From Pythium myriotylum (Eukaryota > Oomycota > Peronosporomycetes > Pythiales > Pythiaceae): a stretch of 64,000 nucleotides of DNA. The stretch spans positions 62,001 through 126,000 of the forward strand of contig JALJCQ010000028.1 in the NCBI GenBank assembly GCA_023091665.1. Direction: 5' to 3'. A program made the position numbers and the translations under genes. Below the pieces are notes generated by a model. It saw only the letters and a program-made list of their open reading frames with translations. It was not told the origin of the DNA and searched no databases. Positions within the stretch are counted from its first letter, which is position 1. Every line of letters starts with the position of its first letter. This document shows, one piece after another, positions 60,037 through 64,000 of this stretch.

Positions 60037-61532
60037 ATGCCCCCGCGCAGGACTTCTACCCGTGGCAAGCGTTCCCAAGCCTCGCCTCCACCATCGGTTC
60101 GTCGCAGCCAGCGCACACACGCCCAGAGCGACGGTCGTATTGAAGCTACTGCAACGATTCGACCAACGGAGAACGTCCAACCTCCACGTGTTTCTTCTCT
60201 CTCTCTGCAAAACGCCGCTCATCAGTTGTGTCAGCTAAACAGGCCCCACGTAAGAAAGCGCGCGCCACCACAGCCTCGAACACACCACCGATTCCCGTAG
60301 AGCCTCTCCCCTCGCCCTCGGGGGACTCATCACACAGCTTCGATCTTCAGTCTTTTCTATCTACAAGTCCTCCGGTTCAACAGGCAGCTACAACTCTACC
60401 TCCGGGAGTCGACTTACAAGCCCTAGTCAACGAGATCACCAGCCTCAGGTCGATGCGCTATCGTCGTCACAGCGTACTTCGGCTCCAACGCAGCCACTCG
60501 GCACGACTATTTTTAACTCACCAGCGCAACCCATCATCCAAACCACATCAAACACGGCCACCATCAACGTTCCAATACCGCTACGCGAGTTGGGGGTCTC
60601 CCAGTTCCTCACTACTGGCTCGTCGAAACGCGAGAAAAATGGCTACTCTCCGTCACCGACCGACCAACTTGTCGCTCATCGCATGTACCATGGTCTGCAC
60701 TCCGCTGAGGGTCCGCTTATGTCTGAACTCCACCATTATCGTCGCACTCTACGAGGGTCGCATCGGTCGGCTCGGAGCATCCATACTTCTCTTTGAACGG
60801 CTTGACGACCAGTCGTTCCTTCTAGGATGCTCAGACAACAGTCGGCTTGTTCTGAACTTTAACCCATCTTCGGTGGATAAAACTTCCATCCGCGCTAATC
60901 CGTGCAACTCATACGACCATCTCATTCGCTGCATTGACGGCCTGTCTGATTTTGCAGCCATCTTCTGGTTTCCATGGTGCCAAGACCTCGTGGCCAGACT
61001 ACGCTCTTTCGCGGTTTACAATCAAGCATCTGATAAGTCAAACGACACCGACCGCATTCGCCTTATGACGGGCTTTATCGATCGCTTGCTAGGTGATGCC
61101 TTTTCCTGTCTGCGCCAGGACTCATCTTCCTGGTGGAACGACTTCCAATCCGTTGTTTCATCTGCCCATCCACGAAACCCAGAGTGGCTCGCGACAATCA
61201 TCGCTCACGCGGCCCATCGTGGCCCCCCCCCACAGCACGTTTTACCAATGACTCCCGCCGTCCACCGTCTGAGCTCGCCCAAAGACGTTTTCAAGGTTTT
61301 ACTCCACGTTTCTCAATTCCCGATCACATATTCAGCTTGATTCCCAAGGTCGGAAAAATTTCAGCCGTGTCTCCGCGCAATTCTAGGTGACGGTTGCCCA
61401 AGTGGCGGTTCTTCTTGTCGTTATGGTCGCTTCTTGCACGAATGGGCGTATCCCGACCATCCCATTCCTCCCGAAGTTTCCAATTGGTGGTATCAGAGCC
61501 ACCCAAAACCAACCAAACCAAATTCTGCCTGA
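60037..61532 (+). pseudogene. Frameshifted gag-like region of the second DIRS-like element
   Basis: Begins at ATG 60037 (MPPRRTSTRGKRSQASPPPS). Protein-like sequence then moves between frames: to the 60228 frame (VDLQALVNEITSLR), to a third frame around 60440-60690 (LGVSQFLTTGSSKREKNGYS), and back (GCSDNSRLVLNFNP; SYDHLIRCIDGLSDFAAIFW). It slips again near a C9 run at 61225. The zinc finger (Cys at 61368, 61395, 61416; His at 61437) is in the pol frame. The frame ends with TGA at 61530. At least three indels are implied, so the copy is probably inactive for gag. Confidence 0.65.
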
Positions 61533-64000
61533 CGGTGCGATGGCGGTGTCAGTGGCCTAAAGAATATACTAAGCACCCTCGACATCACACCGCCTACAAC
61601 TACTACCATCTATGTTGAACCTACAACTGCGCCAGTGGCTCCTGACGAGCCACACGTGTCTGATTCATCGGCTCTTGACGAGTCTCGCCTTTCCGCTCAA
61701 TTGGTTCTTGACGAGCCTCGTGTATTGGGTGGAATTGCTCTTGACGAGCCTCCCCTATCGACTCCATTGGCTCCTGACGAGCCTCCCTTATCGACTCCAT
61801 TGGCTCCTGACGAGCCTCCCTTATCGACTCCATTGGCTCCTGGCGAGCCTCGCCCATCGGCTTCATTGGCTCCTGACGAGTCTCGCCTCTTGGCTCCATT
61901 TGCTCTTGACGAGCGTCACCTATCGGCACAAGTCGCTCTTGACGAGCATTGCGAATTAGCTCCAGCGGGTCTTGACGGCCCTCGCTTATGTGCTGGAGAG
62001 GCTCTTGACGATCTTCGCCTCTTTAGCCCTGCAATCATATCTCGTGTCAGGCAACATGCCAACTCACGGCATAGTCGCTTCGCCTCAAAAGTGATCGACC
62101 AACAGACTCTCGACAGGCTGCACACCAGTCTGACGAACCAATCCATCATGAATGAGTCCATCCGGCGGTCGCGGGTTCGTAATACGCTCCTCCGGGCAAG
62201 GATTCAAATCCCATCTTCATTAAAAGCGGACCCAAACAGTGTGGTGAGTGACGTCCTCGACACTGAGCTACAAGCTTCACTGTCTAAGTACGTTCGTCAA
62301 ACTCGGATCTCTCTACCAAAGTTCGTTGAGTTGTGGAGAAACCAAACCGTCGATGACTATCGCCCCAACAAGGATCTCCACGTACATACTCTGGAATCAG
62401 TCTGCAAAGGGTATCGTCATCTCGACAGTCTGCTCCAGATTGCTCGAGAAGGTGTCCGCGTCAACGTTAGTCCTCTCCTGCTCCAACGCCCTCCCCCGAG
62501 AAATCACTCATCAGCTACCACTCGCATCAACATTCTGCTCAAGAATATCGCAAAAGAACAGCGGGCGGGTCGTGTTCTTGTGCTCGACGCAGATATCCTC
62601 CACCTCTGGCCAGAGGTCCATATCAGTCCGTTTGGAGTTGTCGATAAACCCCACACCAATCCCGAGATCGATGGCCGAACCATTCACGACTTGTCATTCC
62701 CTGATGGCGCGTCAGTAAACGAAGCAACGCTCCCGGGCTCTTTCCCACGCCCTGCATACCAATCTTGCACCCGTGTTGCTCAAGAAATCTTATCTGTCTC
62801 AAAGAAGCATCCCGGTCACGCTGTTCTCGCTGCTGCTAGTGATGTAAACGCTGCTTTCCGACACGTTCCTGTCCACAGCGAGTCAGTGTATTTGTTCGGT
62901 GGTTATATCCGAGAGCGTGACCTGCTTGTGATCGACCTCTTTGCGACGTTTGGGTGGACGTTATCCCCTGGGTGCTACGAGATCTTTGGAGGTGCGATAT
63001 CCTTCGTTCATAGCCAACGAAGGAATCTTTGGAGCCCGGATGGGTTCTTCCCATACCACTGGGTAGACGATCACGTCACTGTCGGGGTCGACATCGCCAA
63101 CAACTGCGCTGATATCAACCGTTCGCTTCGCCATGCAATGCTCTCGGTGCTTGGTCCTTCCGCCATAAACGAGAAGAAATTTTCCGGTTGGCGTACTGAA
63201 CTTCAACCTCTCGGGCTGATTTTTAATACTAGGGCGCTTACCGTTTCAATGCCCGAGGCGAAGGTGTCTAAAGCTAAAACTCGCGTAGCTGCTGCGTTCT
63301 CAAGCAAATCGCTGTCTCGCACTTCATACCGCTCACTTCTCGGTTCTCTACGGCATGTTGCTACTTGTTTTCGCCCCGCGCGAGCTTTTCTCCAACGCCT
63401 CCGGCGTTTCGAACCTTCACTACGCCATACTTTTGTCGTGAGGTTGGATGATGACGCCCTCAGTGATCTTCAACGGTGGTGGCTGATCCTGCACGCTGCT
63501 AACTTGAACGGTGTTCCCCTCGAATACTTCGGTTCGCTTCCGGAGCCCGACATTGTGGTTCAAATGGATGCCTCTGATCATGGTCTTTGTGCCCTCGACA
63601 TGACCAACAGGAGGTTCCTCACGTATGTTTTCTCTGACAAAGAAGCTGAACTCATTGCTGCATTTAAGGCGGGAACACCCAATGGCTGTGATATCTACTG
63701 CCGCGAGTTACTCTCCTGCGTGCTCGCCGTTCACACCTGGGGTTCATTCTGGCACGCGCCCGCGCGTCGGCTCCCGGTTCACGTGCACTTTCTCATTGAT
63801 AATACCTCAGCTATTTCTTGGCAAACCCGCATGGCATCCCCAAACCCACGCGCGCAGCTCATGATTCGCTTGCTCGCCTTTTGGGAGGCGCACTTCGGTC
63901 TACGACTGTCTTCTTCACATATTCCAGGAGTTCAGAACGTGTTAGCGTACCTCGGTTCTCGGCAAAACATCGCCGAGAATGTGGTTCGATTTAAATTACT
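61533..64000 (+). CDS. RT-RNase H polyprotein of the second DIRS-like element (3' end outside window)
   Basis: Open without a stop from 61533, the codon after the gag TGA, to the window edge (822 codons). The N-terminus carries LAPDEP-type repeats (61638-62016). RT motifs: HISPFGVVDKPH, TIHDLSFPDG, the catalytic Asp in AASDVNAAFRHV, and YHWVDDHVTV (Trp at 63060). RNase H motifs: VVQMDASDHGLCAL (63564), CRELLSCVLAVH, FLIDNTSAISW and SSSHIPGVQNV. No ATG precedes the conserved region closely, and gag and pol share the frame, so readthrough of the TGA is the likely route. The intact pol contrasts with the broken gag. Confidence 0.82.
61638..62016 (+). repeat. Tandem repeat encoding (L-A-P/L-D-E-P) units
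   Basis: About a dozen imperfect units of 27-33 bp (GCTCCTGACGAGCCTCCCTT...) occur near the start of the pol frame, adjacent ones nearly identical around 61770-61840. They encode an acidic, Pro-rich linker. Confidence 0.85.

Larger units (their letters stand above)
60037..64000 (+). mobile_element. Second DIRS-like retroelement (runs off window)
   Basis: Gag-like and pol sequence homologous in layout to the first element: a core region like its gag, a C-x8-C-x6-C-x6-H zinc finger, then RT and RNase H. It differs strongly at the sequence level, so it is another lineage of the same superfamily. The start given is the first plausible gag ATG; the true 5' end and the recombinase gene are not visible. 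Confidence 0.75.

Noticed and set aside
61612..61959. 115-residue Leu-rich open frame in the tandem repeat
   Set aside because: It is an out-of-frame reading of the LAPDEP repeat; the frame continuous with RT-RNase H is the supported one.
61638..62016. CRISPR-like array
   Set aside because: The units are contiguous coding repeats without unique spacers, in a eukaryotic retroelement.

Overview
The window looks like an oomycete nuclear genome (Stramenopila, Phytophthora/Pythium-like). The evidence is: long intron-poor genes with a few 64-80 bp introns opening with GTACGT, compact spacing, oomycete-type Inr+FPR core promoters (TCAYTYY-N-CAATTT-like) upstream of most secreted-protein genes, a START+FYVE-like protein, an intronless histone H4, and DIRS-type retroelements. 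Both large gene clusters encode secreted proteins.

Region 1 (1-16,300) is a tectonin cluster folded into a large inverted duplication. Three tectonin (six-repeat beta-propeller, lectin-like) genes on the left (T1 partial, T2, T3) mirror three on the right (T4, T5, T6). The axis is a 213-bp spacer at 5434-5646. The right arm is split by a 5,960-bp tyrosine-recombinase retroelement (5981-11940) with the A1...B1-A2-B2 split direct repeats of Ngaro-like DIRS elements. The left arm keeps the empty site at 5080/5081, with no target-site duplication. The left arm in turn carries an 803-bp retroposed insert with a 17-bp target duplication that is absent on the right. T2 is broken by a 10-bp microduplication, and T1 and T6 are mosaics of their neighbours.

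Region 2 (16,300-32,200) is a housekeeping-like stretch: a secreted astacin metalloprotease; a divergent one-intron gene for a small secreted protein that resembles the astacin's own N-terminal Cys-rich domain; a TMEM198-like membrane protein; a three-exon RCC1-repeat/double-BTB protein; histone H4 with CCAAT boxes; a START/FYVE-like protein; and a two-exon purple acid phosphatase.

Region 3 (32,300-59,500) is an array of nine intact genes (SBP1-SBP9) plus at least two relics. They encode secreted, bacterial-type ABC solute-binding proteins (iron-type periplasmic family), each with its own eukaryotic promoter and signal peptide, and no permease or ATPase gene nearby. The array has grown by inverted duplication (SBP3/SBP4 in 2,223-bp arms that agree at every point compared), direct duplication (SBP5/SBP6, 2,400-bp step) and gene conversion of the mature domain (SBP7/SBP9). 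Strong hairpins sit at or near breakpoints. A 1,447-bp DNA transposon with 44-bp inverted repeats and a 6-bp target duplication lies at 51238-52684.

Region 4 (about 59,600-64,000) is a second DIRS-like element. Its gag is frameshifted, but its pol frame is open to the window edge and is separated from gag only by an in-frame UGA-CGG, a context known for stop-codon readthrough.

The common theme is two secreted-protein families repeatedly copied as inverted pairs and homogenised by conversion. The near-identity of the inverted arms should be confirmed with long reads before the history is taken literally.
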